DNA of 64,000 nucleotides from Thomasclavelia spiroformis DSM 1552 (GCF_025149465.1 NZ_CP102275.1:1736001-1800000); one strand, 5' to 3'. Positions 34,820-44,666 are shown, numbered from the stretch's first letter. Program-made: numbers and translations. Notes: generated by a model from the sequence alone, not told the origin.

Positions 34820-35656
34820 TTATAACCAAGGAATATAGGGAATATTTACGTAGTTATATAGCATTTGATATGCATCTTTGATTGTTCTTTTTTCATTATC
34901 AATATTTTGATAAATATTTAGTAGTTTCTTTTTCATTAATGAATCATTGCAATCTTCTTTAATTACATTTTTAAAAAATATATCGGGAAATAATAATCGA
35001 GCATATAGATAAATCAATTCATCATTTGATAATCTGATATAATTTATATATTCTTCCAATTGATTTATCGTAATTAGTTGGTTTTTATATGCTGCAGATA
35101 AATCTTTAATTCTTGAAGCTATTACTAAATTACCTGGTGCACAGAGTATTCCATAGCTATCTTCAAATATAAAATGTTCTATTCCCGATAGTAATTCTTT
35201 TTCTTTTATTTGATTTAATATACTAATTGCACATTCACCTAACCCTTGGTAATAATATGATAAAACAATAAAATGCTCAAAATGATTGATTCTAGAAGCA
35301 TGATTACCTATTTTATTTTTTGCTTCATCAAGAATTTTACACCAGCTTTCTTTTACTTTTAAAATATTTATTTTTTGATTTAGGGGAATTAATGATTGAA
35401 TAATAAAACGTTCTAGATTATATTGTTCGTTTTGATAAGTATAAAGAATATGATTCATTGATACGGGACGATTAAAACAATTATAGACAACTTGAAATCC
35501 AATTAAATTTAGTGCATGTATATATGATTCATAATAGTTAGTAAAATTATTTATTTGACATAAATAATATTGTTTTCCTTGATAAGTAAAATAATCACTT
35601 TCATAATCTAGATAAATTTGATAAAAACGTTGTAATATTTCTAGTTTTGATACCAA
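34820..35656 (-). CDS. YutH-like spore-coat-associated protein (CotS kinase-fold family)
   Basis: 278 residues. Resembles YutH-type proteins of the CotS/APH-like group: INHFEHFIVLSYYYQGLGEC, YIRLSNDELIYLYARLLFPD, and the C-terminal NIPYIPWL. Catalytic kinase residues are not obvious, so a structural role is likely. Start: TTG at 35656 overlaps the end of yunB (TTGGTATCAAAACTAG holds both) and has GGAGAGG at 7 nt; no ATG occurs early in the frame. Family members act in spore-coat assembly in sporulating Bacillota. The overlap with yunB supports a sporulation operon. Confidence 0.6.
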   Translation of the reverse strand: MVSKLEILQRFYQIYLDYESDYFTYQGKQYYLCQINNFTNYYESYIHALNLIGFQVVYNCFNRPVSMNHILYTYQNEQYNLERFIIQSLIPLNQKINILKVKESWCKILDEAKNKIGNHASRINHFEHFIVLSYYYQGLGECAISILNQIKEKELLSGIEHFIFEDSYGILCAPGNLVIASRIKDLSAAYKNQLITINQLEEYINYIRLSNDELIYLYARLLFPDIFFKNVIKEDCNDSLMKKKLLNIYQNIDNEKRTIKDAYQMLYNYVNIPYIPWL

Positions 35657-36286
35657 TTAGGAACCTCTCCTTCTATTATCTCCATAACTAAAGGATAATC
35701 ATATGATTTATTAAATTCTTCATCATAGAATGGTACTAATACCATCATTTTAATTTTAACTATTATAGTTAAAGAAATCATTATATGATTCACACCATAA
35801 CTTTTTATTTCTTTATCTAAAGAAGATGTTATTGCTGATATTGATTTATATCTAATATTTATTTTAGAACCAAAATCAGCTAAAAATGGATTATTTAAAA
35901 GCATTCCCAAATGAACACTTGCAATAATACCAGTATTATTACTTACTTTTTCTAGTTTTGATTGGTAAATAGAGTAATTTTTTTTTTATATTTTCCTTCT
36001 TCAATTTCAAAAAATATTTTTTCTAATTCATCGACAATTTTGGCTCCAATATCTGCAGCATAACTTGTATCAAAGTTAATACTTGCTATTGAATCACCAC
36101 TACGTTTTATATTTACTAATTTTTGGTGATCTACTTCAACAGGTAATTCTACATTATTTATAATCATTTAGCAAAAACGATTTACGTATTTATCAGCAAT
36201 TTTTTTATTATTGGTGTAAAACTTGTACTTATAAAATATATAATTACTACAATTACTAAAATAATTAATAGATACCTTTTTTTCAT
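35641..36286 (-). pseudogene. yunB: Sporulation protein YunB, broken
   Basis: Reading through several frames restores a YunB-like protein: N-terminal membrane anchor MKKRYLLIILVIVVIIYFIS (ATG 36286, GGTGA upstream), a frameshift in AATAAAAAAATTG, KIADKYVNRFC, a TAA, MIINNVELPVEVDHQKLV, VDELEKIFFEIEEGKYKKK, a shift in a run of ten A, NYSIYQSKLEKVSNNTGIIA, SVHLGMLLNNPFLADFGSKI and the end EGEVPNWYQN. Two shifts fall in A runs, so sequencing or transcriptional slippage is possible for those, but the in-frame TAA is a separate lesion. The C-terminal frame still overlaps the yutH-like gene. Confidence 0.8.
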
Positions 36287-36333
36287 CAAATCACCAATAA
36301 ATTATATTCTCTATATAAATAATTTATTACATA

Positions 36334-36366
36334 TTAAAAAACTAGAAATTTATAAATTTCTAGTTC
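36334..36366 (-). terminator. Flippase terminator
   Basis: Near-perfect palindrome AACTAGAAATTTATAAATTTCTAGTT followed by TTTTTTAAT on the minus strand, abutting the flippase stop. Confidence 0.85.
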
Positions 36367-37776
36367 TTATCTTTTTTTAATAAATGATTTAAACATTGTT
36401 ATAAAAATATCTCCTGAAATAAAATATGCATAACCTAAAGCTAAAACTATGTTTAAAACCCAAAGAATTGGATCAGTGCAATAAGCTAACAATGAAATAA
36501 TAAGAATAACAATGATTGATAAAATCGTTAATCGTTTATTAATTCTTAAACGACAATATTTTCTATTTAAATCAATAAAACGGTATCCCGCTAAAAATAA
36601 ATTTGCAACTAAAGTTGAAAGAACTGCGGCTAATACACCAATTTGTTGAATCAAAATTAAATTAATCAAAATATTAATGATTGCTGCCATTGTTGTTGTA
36701 ATTGACATATTTTTAGCATTTTTTTTAGCAACATAAATACTTCCAAAAAACTGTGAAAAACAATAAAAATATGTAGCAATAATTAATATTGGTGTATAAT
36801 TAAAAGCTTCGTATAACGACTTATTTCGGCACAAAATATTAAAAATAATTGGTGAAGTTGCCAATAATAAAACTGTTCCAGCCGAAACAATACAAAACAA
36901 CATCTTAAACATCCGATTATAATATTTTGCACTATCAGGATCATTAACACTTCTTGTTGCTGAATCTGTCCATGCTAGATTAAATGCTGGATATAAGATA
37001 TTAACAATTGAAGGAATTTTATTTGCTAAAGCATATACTCCATTAGCACTTGCCCCTAAAAAAATTGAAATAATCCAACGATCTGATAATTGATTAATAT
37101 ACCAAGATACGGTATTAGGAATAAATGGTAAAGCATACTGTAACATCTTAGTTGCATATTTAACTCTAAAATATTTAAAATTAAAGTATTTAAAAATATT
37201 ACATACAAATAAAACATATATAAAGCCTACAACATCAGCTAATGTCAAAGCAATTAATACTCCAATATAACCAGTTTTTAACCACAACAAACAAATTGAA
37301 ACAATAATAAAATTAACCACTACTACAAGAGCTGCTAAAATTGAATACTCTTTATATTTAGAAAAAGCCCGTAAAACAAATCTTGAAGTTGTTGCAATAA
37401 TCTCAATCCAAATATATCCAATTACTAAAAATTTATAACTTCCATTAAATAGATCAATTGGAATAAACAAACAAATAATTCCCACAATTAACATTAATGA
37501 AAAAATCATTGTATATCCATTGGTAATTACACTTTTTTGTTCATTTTGATTTTTAGCATCTACTAAAAATCTAAACAATGCCTGTTCTAATTGTAAAGTA
37601 CATAAAGGTACAATAAATGACAATATTGTAGTTGTAACTAAGTCTAATTGACCAAATTGAGCATCTGTAGTAGAGCTTGTAATAATTGGTGTAGTTAGTA
37701 AATTTATTATTCTTGGTAAAAAAGTACCAATTGCCATAATTAATGTATTTTTGACTACTGTTTTCTCTCTCGACAT
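36367..37776 (-). CDS. Polysaccharide flippase, Wzx/MATE-like
   Basis: 469 residues with about 12-14 hydrophobic segments. Opening VVKNTLIMAIGTFLPRIINL and the segment PFIPNTVSWYINQLSDRWII are typical of the polysaccharide biosynthesis (Wzx, RfbX-like) group that flips undecaprenyl-linked sugars. No sugar-polymer operon lies next to it; the nearest glycosyltransferases are 13 kb away. A short gap separates it from the folate cyclo-ligase gene upstream, so both may share a transcript. The substrate cannot be told. Confidence 0.85.
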   Translation of the reverse strand: MSREKTVVKNTLIMAIGTFLPRIINLLTTPIITSSTTDAQFGQLDLVTTTILSFIVPLCTLQLEQALFRFLVDAKNQNEQKSVITNGYTMIFSLMLIVGIICLFIPIDLFNGSYKFLVIGYIWIEIIATTSRFVLRAFSKYKEYSILAALVVVVNFIIVSICLLWLKTGYIGVLIALTLADVVGFIYVLFVCNIFKYFNFKYFRVKYATKMLQYALPFIPNTVSWYINQLSDRWIISIFLGASANGVYALANKIPSIVNILYPAFNLAWTDSATRSVNDPDSAKYYNRMFKMLFCIVSAGTVLLLATSPIIFNILCRNKSLYEAFNYTPILIIATYFYCFSQFFGSIYVAKKNAKNMSITTTMAAIINILINLILIQQIGVLAAVLSTLVANLFLAGYRFIDLNRKYCRLRINKRLTILSIIVILIISLLAYCTDPILWVLNIVLALGYAYFISGDIFITMFKSFIKKR

Positions 37777-37819
37777 AATTTCACCTTACTTTTCACTCAT
37801 CATTATAACAAAACTAAAA

Positions 37820-38353
37820 TTATTTTTCATCAATAATCGTTTTAATTGGTATATCGAACGATTCAACAGGTAGTGCTTCTATTTTTTGAAAACTAAATGC
37901 TAGGCCAATCACTTTACCGGAATATTTTTTTAAATAGCAATCATAGTATCCTCCTCCATAACCTAAACGATTATGGTTTAGATCAAAAGCTACCATTGGA
38001 ACAATTAATAGATCAATATTTTCTTTATTAATGATTTTACTTTGATTTGAGGGCTCTAAGATACCAAAACTACTTTTTTTTAATTCATCTAAAGAGTTTA
38101 TTAAATAAAAATTCATCAAATGATTATCAATTTTAGGGACACATACATTTTTTTTATTGATAATTTCTTTAATTAAAGAAATTGTATCAACTTCATTTTT
38201 AAATGATACATATATTCCAATTGTTTTAGCGTTAATAAAATCAGGATGCTGTTTTAATTTAGAAATAATAAGATTAGATTTAGCAGCATGATCTTCACTA
38301 CTTAAATCTAACCTTTTTTTAATCATTTGTTTTCTTAATTCAATTTTATCCAA
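37820..38353 (-). CDS. 5-formyltetrahydrofolate cyclo-ligase
   Basis: Converts 5-formyl-THF to 5,10-methenyl-THF using ATP. About 177 residues: [13 protein letters not shown] at the N-terminus (ATP and substrate binding), then [27 protein letters not shown], the family signature with the Gly-rich loop. Start: no ATG is available near the N-terminus; TTG at 38353 overlaps the sufB end by 8 nt and has GGAG at 9 nt, giving [10 protein letters not shown], the common N-terminus. It is at the end of the suf operon; the link may be transcriptional only. Confidence 0.9.
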   Translation of the reverse strand: MDKIELRKQMIKKRLDLSSEDHAAKSNLIISKLKQHPDFINAKTIGIYVSFKNEVDTISLIKEIINKKNVCVPKIDNHLMNFYLINSLDELKKSSFGILEPSNQSKIINKENIDLLIVPMVAFDLNHNRLGYGGGYYDCYLKKYSGKVIGLAFSFQKIEALPVESFDIPIKTIIDEK

Positions 38354-39752
38354 TACCTTGATCTCCAAAATCAAGTTTAATTAACTGATTTAATTCAACA
38401 GCATATTCCATTGGTAATTCTCTTGCAAATGGTTCAATAAATCCCATAACAATCATTTCCATTGCCTCTTTTTTAGTTAATCCACGAGACATCAAATAAA
38501 ATAATTGTTCATCAGAAACTTTTGAAACTGTTGCTTCATGTTCAATAATTGATTCATTATTCATCATCCAATTAGTAGGAACAGTATCACTAGTAGAAAT
38601 ATCATCAAGAATCAATGTATCACATTCAACCTTACTTTTAGCATTAATAGCATTTTTGCCATGTTGTACCATACCACGATAATTTACTTTTCCACCGCGA
38701 CGCGATACTGATTTTGAAACAATACTACTAGATGTATTTGGCGCTAAATGAATCATCTTTGATCCAGAATCCATAATTTGATTTTCTCTTGCAACAGCAA
38801 TAGTTATACATGAACCTTTAGCTCCTTCTTCCATTAACATACAAGTAGGATATTTCATTGTTACCGCACTACCAATATTTCCATCGACCCACTCCATTGA
38901 ACCATTCTTAAATACTTTAGCTCTTTGAGTAACTAGATTTAAAATATTGTCTGACCAGTTTTGAATTGTCGTATAACGACATTTAGCTCCTTCTTTAACA
39001 ACGATTTCTACAACTCCAGCATGTAATGAATCTTTTGAATAATTAGGTGCTGTACAACCTTCTACATAATGAATTTCCGCACCTTTATCAACAATTATCA
39101 AAGTTCTTTCAAACTGAGCCATTTGCTCAGAATTAATTCTAAAATATGATTGTAATGGTTTTTCTAGTTTTACTCCCGGAGGAACATATATAAACGAACC
39201 GCCTGACCAAACAGCACCATTTAATGCTGAAAATTTATTATCATTATATGGAATAACAGTATCAAAATATTCTTTAAAAATTTCTGGATATTCTCTTAAA
39301 CCACTATCAATATCTAAGAAAATTACTCCCTTTTCATTCACTTCTTTTAACATATTATGATAAACAACTTCTGATTCATATTGTGTACTGACACCTGATA
39401 AATATTTTTGCTCAGCTTCTGGAATTCCCAATTTATTAAATGTTTCTTTAATAGTTTCAGGAACCTCTTCCCATTTATTAGTTTGCTTATCGCTAGGACG
39501 AATATAATATGTATATTCATCAAAATCAATTCTACTTAAATCAACACCCCAAGTAGGCATTGGTTTTTCCATGAAGCAACGATATGCTTTTAAACGATAT
39601 TCCAACATCCACTCTGGTTCATTTTTAATTTTAGATATTTCAGTAACAATTTCTTCATTAATTCCTTTAGGAGTTTTATAAACTGAAACATCGCCATCAT
39701 TAAAACCATAGGCATATTCATGATCAAATAAATCATCTTTTATTTTAGCCAT
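38346..39752 (-). CDS. sufB: Fe-S cluster assembly protein SufB
   Basis: 468 residues, main scaffold of the SUF system; with SufC and SufD it builds Fe-S clusters from sulfur delivered by SufS and SufU. Family motifs: [55 protein letters not shown] with the conserved Cys, and the C-terminal [27 protein letters not shown] precedes the ATG. Last suf gene, 10 bp from sufU. Confidence 0.97.
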   Translation of the reverse strand: MAKIKDDLFDHEYAYGFNDGDVSVYKTPKGINEEIVTEISKIKNEPEWMLEYRLKAYRCFMEKPMPTWGVDLSRIDFDEYTYYIRPSDKQTNKWEEVPETIKETFNKLGIPEAEQKYLSGVSTQYESEVVYHNMLKEVNEKGVIFLDIDSGLREYPEIFKEYFDTVIPYNDNKFSALNGAVWSGGSFIYVPPGVKLEKPLQSYFRINSEQMAQFERTLIIVDKGAEIHYVEGCTAPNYSKDSLHAGVVEIVVKEGAKCRYTTIQNWSDNILNLVTQRAKVFKNGSMEWVDGNIGSAVTMKYPTCMLMEEGAKGSCITIAVARENQIMDSGSKMIHLAPNTSSSIVSKSVSRRGGKVNYRGMVQHGKNAINAKSKVECDTLILDDISTSDTVPTNWMMNNESIIEHEATVSKVSDEQLFYLMSRGLTKKEAMEMIVMGFIEPFARELPMEYAVELNQLIKLDFGDQGIG

Positions 39753-39762
39753 ATGTTCCCTC

Positions 39763-40191
39763 CTATTCTTGATCTAAGATCTTTTTTATTCCTGTCCATC
39801 CCAAAGTAGCACACTTAATTCGATTAGCTTGTTTATGAGTATTCATAAAAACAATCGCTTCTTCAATAATTTCAGGATCATAATCTTTTTCATATATCAT
39901 ATTTTGATAATTTTCAATAATTTTATTTGCTTCATCAATTGTTTTACCAATTAATAGTTCCGACATAATTGATGTACTAGCAGTACAAATAGCACAAGCT
40001 TCACCATCAAAGCGAATATCTTTAATAACATTATCTTCAATCAATGCTTGAATATCAATATTATCGATACATGTTTCTGAATCCATATTCACTGATTTAT
40101 AATTATCATCATTTACTAAACCATGATTACGAGGCGACTCATAATGATCCATAATTATTTGTCGCATCATCATATTATCCAAAGAAGGCAT
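39763..40191 (-). CDS. sufU: Fe-S assembly sulfur carrier SufU
   Basis: 142 residues. Accepts persulfide sulfur from SufS via a zinc-bound cysteine. C41 followed by ID at 42-43, C66, C69 and C127 match the zinc/sulfur-transfer ligands of SufU. The N-terminus [15 protein letters not shown] is typical. It overlaps the end of sufS by 17 nt; GGAG lies about 12 nt before the ATG at 40191, a loose spacing, so coupling to sufS translation is likely. A later ATG cluster (residues 7-9) is an alternative start. Confidence 0.93.
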   Translation of the reverse strand: MPSLDNMMMRQIIMDHYESPRNHGLVNDDNYKSVNMDSETCIDNIDIQALIEDNVIKDIRFDGEACAICTASTSIMSELLIGKTIDEANKIIENYQNMIYEKDYDPEIIEEAIVFMNTHKQANRIKCATLGWTGIKKILDQE

Positions 40192-41401
40192 CTAAAAAAT
40201 CATCTCCTTTCTTACATACCTCAATAAATTTATCAATCTCTTCAAAAGTATTATAGAAATAAAATGAAGCTCTAAGTGTTTGACTTACTTTTAAAAACTC
40301 ATCTAAAATCTTAGCACAGTGTTGTCCTGATCTAATTGCAATTCCATAAGTATTAAACAAAGATGCTCCATCTTGACTAAATACTCCTTTAATATTAAAA
40401 GTAATTGCTCCTTGACCATTTGGATTATATACTTCAATATTATCTAACTCCAATAATTTTTTAACTGCATATTGGCGGAGTTGTAATTCATATTCATGAA
40501 TATTATCCATTCCAATTGACATCAAATATTCAATTGCAGCACCTAATCCTATTACACCTTCAATATTTGGTGTTCCTGCTTCAAATTTTGTTGGTGCATT
40601 TTTTAATTTAACCAATCCACAGCTTTTATATCTTGAATTACTTCCACCGCCAAAACGAGTTGGAGTAGTATCTTGCAATAAATCATATTTACCATACAAA
40701 ATTCCAATTCCAGTTGGTCCACACATTTTATGCCCAGAAAAAACCATAAAATCTAGATCTAAATCTTTTACATCCACTCGTTGATGCGGTACACTTTGTG
40801 CCCCATCAACACAAACAATTATTCCTTTTTCATGAGCAATTTTACAAATTTCTTTAATGGGACTATCAAATCCTAAAACATTTGTAATTTGAGCAATAGA
40901 AATAATCTTAGTTTTATCACTAATAGCCTTAATTACATTTTCTACAGTTAAACGTCCATCTTCGTCTAAATCAATATATTTAACTACACTACCAGTTTGT
41001 TTACTGACCTCAAACCATGGTAATGTATTTGAAGCATGCTCAGCTAAAGTAATTAAGATTTCATCACCTTCATTTAAATGTGTTAAACCATACCCAAATG
41101 CAACTAAATTTAATCCATCAGTTGATCCATATGTATAAACAACTTCTTTACTATCACAATTAATAAACTTTGAAACAAGTTCTCGAGTTCTTTCAAACTG
41201 AACATCAACATCATGAGATAAATCATAATCACCACGATGAGCATTACCAGAGTAATTAGTTAAATAATTACAAACTGCATCAATTACACATTGAGGTTTT
41301 AATGTTGTTGCACCATTATCAAAATAAATTAATGGCTGATCATGCATTTTAGTTCCATTTAGCATTGGAAAGTCCTTACGAATCTTTGCAACTTCTAACA
41401 T
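40175..41401 (-). CDS. sufS: Cysteine desulfurase SufS
   Basis: 408-residue PLP enzyme that takes sulfur from cysteine. K225 in VFSGHKMCGPTGIG binds PLP; C362 in IRSGQHCAK is the persulfide cysteine; YFDNGATTLKP and GNAHRGDYDLSHD are group II signatures. Its ATG overlaps the sufD stop (TAATG), indicating tight coupling. Confidence 0.96.
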   Translation of the reverse strand: MLEVAKIRKDFPMLNGTKMHDQPLIYFDNGATTLKPQCVIDAVCNYLTNYSGNAHRGDYDLSHDVDVQFERTRELVSKFINCDSKEVVYTYGSTDGLNLVAFGYGLTHLNEGDEILITLAEHASNTLPWFEVSKQTGSVVKYIDLDEDGRLTVENVIKAISDKTKIISIAQITNVLGFDSPIKEICKIAHEKGIIVCVDGAQSVPHQRVDVKDLDLDFMVFSGHKMCGPTGIGILYGKYDLLQDTTPTRFGGGSNSRYKSCGLVKLKNAPTKFEAGTPNIEGVIGLGAAIEYLMSIGMDNIHEYELQLRQYAVKKLLELDNIEVYNPNGQGAITFNIKGVFSQDGASLFNTYGIAIRSGQHCAKILDEFLKVSQTLRASFYFYNTFEEIDKFIEVCKKGDDFLDAFFG

Positions 41402-42294
41402 TAAATACCCACCTTCTCTTTTAACATTTCATTAAATAATTCTTTTAATTCATCATTGTCAATAAATTCAAGTACTGGCATAAAATAACCATAAGTCACT
41501 AAATGCATAGCATCTTCTTTGCTTAGACCTCGTGATTGTAAATAATAAAGATGTTCTTCATCAATTTTACCAACACTTGCCCCATGACTTGCTTTAACAT
41601 CATATTCATCAATATATAAATATGGGTTTGCTTTTGCTTTACATAATTTATCAAAAACAATGATTTTATTTGCCTGATGGCTATTTGATTGACAATTTCC
41701 TTTTTTTATTCTTCCAATGCCATCAATTACTAAACTTGCTTCATTTTTTGTCACACCATAATTATTCATGATTCCTGTAGTGTAAGGTGCTTCGTGAACA
41801 ATTGAAATAGTGATATGCTTATTTTCTTTTTCTTTAGCAAGTGTAGCTAGACGAATATTAGCATTAGCATTTTCTTTAACTAATGAATAATTTACATCCA
41901 TTTCAATATTACTATTTGATAATTCTACATATGCACATTTAACATCACTATCTTGCATTACTTTAACATTTTCAATTACTTTAGCATTAATGTTAAAAGT
42001 ACTTTGGTTATCAATATATCTTAATACGTTACTATTTTTTGTTATATTAATATTTTTTGTAAAAGTAGTATCTTGTTTAAAATTATATGTTTCAATTAAT
42101 TTTAGTGATCCATTTATTTCTAAATCGATTGAATAATTTCCAACTTGATCAATTAGATAAACTATTTGCAATGATGAAACATCATTAACAATTATTTTAT
42201 TATTATTAATTTCAATATTTTCATTACAAATTTGACTTATAATTGTACCATTTTTAATAACTAAATAATTTTTAATATCTTGTAACTGCTTCAT
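41401..42294 (-). CDS. sufD: Fe-S cluster assembly protein SufD
   Basis: 297 residues, clearly shorter than most SufD proteins (about 430), because the N-terminal helical region is reduced. The beta-helix core is kept: SNSNIEMDVNYSL-like repeats, AYVELSNSNIEMD, KASHGASVGKIDEEHLYYLQ and SRGLSKEDAMHLVTYGYFMP. Forms the SufBC2D complex. It starts at an ATG that overlaps the sufC stop (TAATG). The short form is common in Erysipelotrichia-like suf operons, as far as can be recalled, so it is not regarded as truncated. Confidence 0.9.
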   Translation of the reverse strand: MKQLQDIKNYLVIKNGTIISQICNENIEINNNKIIVNDVSSLQIVYLIDQVGNYSIDLEINGSLKLIETYNFKQDTTFTKNINITKNSNVLRYIDNQSTFNINAKVIENVKVMQDSDVKCAYVELSNSNIEMDVNYSLVKENANANIRLATLAKEKENKHITISIVHEAPYTTGIMNNYGVTKNEASLVIDGIGRIKKGNCQSNSHQANKIIVFDKLCKAKANPYLYIDEYDVKASHGASVGKIDEEHLYYLQSRGLSKEDAMHLVTYGYFMPVLEFIDNDELKELFNEMLKEKVGI

Positions 42295-43109
42295 TACTTA
42301 ATTTTCATTCTTTCTTTATTAGCACAACTTTCAAGTAAAATAGGTTTCTTTTCATCACTTGTGATTTCAATTCCCAATTCTTTTACCCAGTCATAACCTT
42401 CTTGATCAATTTTTTCTACTACTTCTTTACCACCACTTAAAATAATTTTTCCATTAACTAATACATGAACATGGCTTGGTGGTACTAATTCAAATAAACG
42501 TTCATAATGTGATACCATAATGCAACCAAAATTATCTGATTTCATTTCATTAATTGCATTTGCAACTATCTTTAATGCATCAACATCTAGACCTGAATCA
42601 ATCTCATCTAACAATGCAAATTTAGGTTGTAGTAACTTCATTTGTAATATTTCGTTACGTTTCTTTTCTCCACCTGAAAAACCTTCATTTAAATATCGAT
42701 GTGCTAAATTTTCATCCATTTTTAAATCTGCGACATTTTTTTCCAATTCACGAATAAATTTAAATAATGACACAGGTTTTTCTTGATGAGCATTTACCGC
42801 TGCACGTAAAAAATCTGAAGTTGTTACACCTGGAATTTCTTGAGGATATTGCATCCCTAAAAATATTCCTGCTTTACTTCGTTGATCAACACTCATTTGA
42901 ATTACGTCTTGGTCATCTAAATAAATATTTCCTTTTGTAATTGTATATTTAGGATGTCCCATAATAGCTGATAATAAAGTAGATTTACCATTACCATTTG
43001 GACCCATAATAGCATGAGTTTCACCTGTGTTAATCGTTAAGTTTATTCCTTTTAGAATTTCTTTTTCACCAACACTAACATGTAGATTTTCTATTTTTAA
43101 AGTTGACAT
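42294..43109 (-). CDS. sufC: Fe-S assembly ATPase SufC
   Basis: 271-residue ABC-type ATPase that drives conformational change in SufB-SufD. Walker A GPNGNGKST, Q-loop MQYPQEIPGVTT, signature FSGGEKKRNEI, Walker B FALLDEIDSGLDVDALK (the Glu-Ile-Asp-Ser form is SufC-specific) and H-loop VSHYER. The C-terminus extends about 20 residues (DEKKPILLESCANKE) beyond the usual end. AAGGGG precedes the ATG. First gene of the operon. Confidence 0.96.
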   Translation of the reverse strand: MSTLKIENLHVSVGEKEILKGINLTINTGETHAIMGPNGNGKSTLLSAIMGHPKYTITKGNIYLDDQDVIQMSVDQRSKAGIFLGMQYPQEIPGVTTSDFLRAAVNAHQEKPVSLFKFIRELEKNVADLKMDENLAHRYLNEGFSGGEKKRNEILQMKLLQPKFALLDEIDSGLDVDALKIVANAINEMKSDNFGCIMVSHYERLFELVPPSHVHVLVNGKIILSGGKEVVEKIDQEGYDWVKELGIEITSDEKKPILLESCANKERMKIK

Positions 43110-43136
43110 AATTAAGCCCCTTTCTTTTTCTAACTA

Positions 43137-43165
43137 ATTCTACTAAATAAGTTAATAAAAAACAA
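43137..43165 (-). promoter_or_regulatory. suf operon promoter
   Basis: TTGTTT, 17 bp, TAGAAT on the minus strand, 28 bp before the sufC start. No IscR-like operator recognised. Confidence 0.55.
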
Positions 43166-43207
43166 ACAAAATGATAAATATTAGTAATATTTTTTTCTTT
43201 TTTGTTG

Positions 43208-43236
43208 TTGAAATCCATTACAATTTATATTATAAC
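43208..43236 (+). promoter_or_regulatory. Promoter of the AI-2E-type permease gene
   Basis: TTGAAA, 17 bp, TATAAC on the plus strand, 39 bp before the start. Confidence 0.7.
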
Positions 43237-43274
43237 CAAATTGTGGTATATTTATAGGTAACGGAGGTATGAAA

Positions 43275-44354
43275 ATGGAGTTTTTAAAGAAGTTACAGCA
43301 ATTTATTTCCTCGAAAAGAATTACTCATACGTTACTAAATCTAATGATTGTTCTTGTTATTATTCTTTTAATAATTACAACAAATGACTTATGGATTGGT
43401 CTTCTTAACATGATATGGTTAGTTTCTAGACCATTTATTGTTGGATTTACGATTGCTTTTGTTTTAAATCCATTTATTAATTTTATTGATAAATATTTAA
43501 AAAAGCGTGCTGTTTCAGTAATACTAACGTATTTAGCAGTATTTACAATTTTAATTTTGATTATTTTATTAGTAATTCCACTAATTTATGAAAGTATTTT
43601 TGAAATGTATCCTACTTTTAATGCAGGATTGAAGGAAATTGGTAGATTTATTCAAAATAATTTTAATTATGATATTAGCTCACTTACAAGCTATATTGAA
43701 AAAAGTGTGTATCAGTTTTTTAATGATCCTACTGTTTTGGATGCAACCATTGATGTATTAAATCAAGTTTTAGTAAATTTAACTAATTTTATTATCTATG
43801 TTATCCTAGCTATTTATATGTCAAATATTTTTAATAGTATTCGTCAAACAATTAAAAATATTGCAATTAAAATTGATTGTAATTTACCTATTTATTTAAA
43901 AGAAATTGATTTATCATTGGTTCAGTACGTTAAGGCATTTTTTATTGGAGCAATTGCACAGGCAATTACAACAATGATAATGTATGTACTAATAGGACAT
44001 CCTAATTGGTTAATTTTAGGCGTTGTTTCAGGTGTTAGTTCAATTATCCCATATGTTGGTCCAATAATTGCAAACTGTCTTGGTTTAATTACATCTCTAG
44101 GAATGCAATCTTCAACTATTATTTTCTTATGTATTTTAATTTTTATTCAATCAATTGTTATGTCATATATCATTACACCAAGAATTTATTCTTCACGAAT
44201 TGATTTAAGTATTTTATGGGTACTTTTTGGAATTTTGTCTGGTTCTTCTTTATTTGGAATAGTGGGTATGATTATAGCAATGCCTTTACTTGTAAGTATT
44301 AAAATTATTTATCAAGTATACAAAGAACATCATCAAGATAAATTGTCGTATTAG
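43275..44354 (+). CDS. AI-2E family transporter (PerM/YtvI-like)
   Basis: About 359 residues with seven to eight membrane segments arranged as in the AI-2 exporter family: three near the N-terminus, a soluble stretch with amphipathic helices, then SGVSSIIPYVGPIIANCLGL, the family signature, and IVMSYIITPRIYSSRIDLS. Members include AI-2 exporters, Na+/H+ antiporters and sporulation proteins such as YtvI, so the substrate is open. Start: GGAGGT lies 7 nt before the ATG at 43275; the ATG at 43269 is only 1 nt away and is rejected. Confidence 0.87.
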   Translation: MEFLKKLQQFISSKRITHTLLNLMIVLVIILLIITTNDLWIGLLNMIWLVSRPFIVGFTIAFVLNPFINFIDKYLKKRAVSVILTYLAVFTILILIILLVIPLIYESIFEMYPTFNAGLKEIGRFIQNNFNYDISSLTSYIEKSVYQFFNDPTVLDATIDVLNQVLVNLTNFIIYVILAIYMSNIFNSIRQTIKNIAIKIDCNLPIYLKEIDLSLVQYVKAFFIGAIAQAITTMIMYVLIGHPNWLILGVVSGVSSIIPYVGPIIANCLGLITSLGMQSSTIIFLCILIFIQSIVMSYIITPRIYSSRIDLSILWVLFGILSGSSLFGIVGMIIAMPLLVSIKIIYQVYKEHHQDKLSY

Positions 44355-44358
44355 TTTT

Positions 44359-44389
44359 TAAAGGATGTCGATTTTGACATCCTTTTTTC
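44359..44389. terminator. Terminator shared by the permease and YjcZ-like genes
   Basis: AAAGGATGTC/GACATCCTTT stem, 6-nt loop, T6 on the plus strand. The stop codon of the second YjcZ-like gene starts at its right edge. Confidence 0.85.
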
Positions 44390-44466
44390 TAACACATATT
44401 ACAAATAATTACTAATAATATAAATAAAACTAATACTAGAGTAAAAGAATTATCTTGACATGTCAT
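44389..44466 (-). CDS. YjcZ-like microprotein, 25 residues
   Basis: MTCQDNSFTLVLVLFILLVI then CNMC: a short polar start and one membrane helix, the pattern of YjcZ-family sporulation proteins (consensus FALIVVLFILLIIV). AAAAGGAGG lies 7-8 nt before the ATG, an excellent ribosome-binding site for such a short frame. It is 15 bp after a similar gene. Family members are small hydrophobic proteins of forespores or coats; function is not defined. Not called by ordinary gene finders because of size. Confidence 0.7.
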   Translation of the reverse strand: MTCQDNSFTLVLVLFILLVIICNMC

Positions 44467-44481
44467 AATAATCGCCTCCTT

Positions 44482-44562
44482 TTAAAAATAATAAATACCG
44501 ACAATAACTAAAATAATAAATAATACTAGAGTACTAATTTGGTTATATTTACAGTTATTCAT
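44482..44562 (-). CDS. YjcZ-like microprotein, 26 residues
   Basis: Starts MNNCKYNQISTLVLFIILVI and ends VGIYYF; one membrane helix after a polar start, as in YjcZ proteins. GTAGGAGGTAAC provides a strong ribosome-binding site. It is the upstream member of the pair. A CATAATTTA box (44599-44591) stands at the right distance for a sporulation sigma-factor -10 element, which would give a leader of about 22 nt. Confidence 0.68.
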   Translation of the reverse strand: MNNCKYNQISTLVLFIILVIVGIYYF

Positions 44563-44590
44563 TTAGTTACCTCCTACCACCTACATACTA

Positions 44591-44599
44591 TAAATTATG
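44591..44599 (-). promoter_or_regulatory. Possible sigma-K/E-type -10 element of the YjcZ-like genes
   Basis: CATAATTTA fits CATAnnnTA; an AC pair lies 18 bp upstream, near the expected spacing for sigma-K. Weak evidence in AT-rich DNA. Confidence 0.3.
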
Positions 44600-44637
44600 T
44601 TAAAATAACAATTGCTAGTGTGTTTTTGCCTAATTTA

Positions 44638-44666
44638 TTGAAATTAAAACCAGAAAATAGTATAAT
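44638..44666 (+). promoter_or_regulatory. Promoter of the PrsA-like pair
   Basis: TTGAAA, 17 bp, TATAAT on the plus strand, 32 bp before the first start codon. Confidence 0.8.

Noticed and set aside
26439-36286. The accessory region as a prophage or integrative element
   Set aside because: No integrase, phage structural or conjugation genes and no attachment-site duplication at the tRNA genes were seen; IS activity and gene decay explain it.
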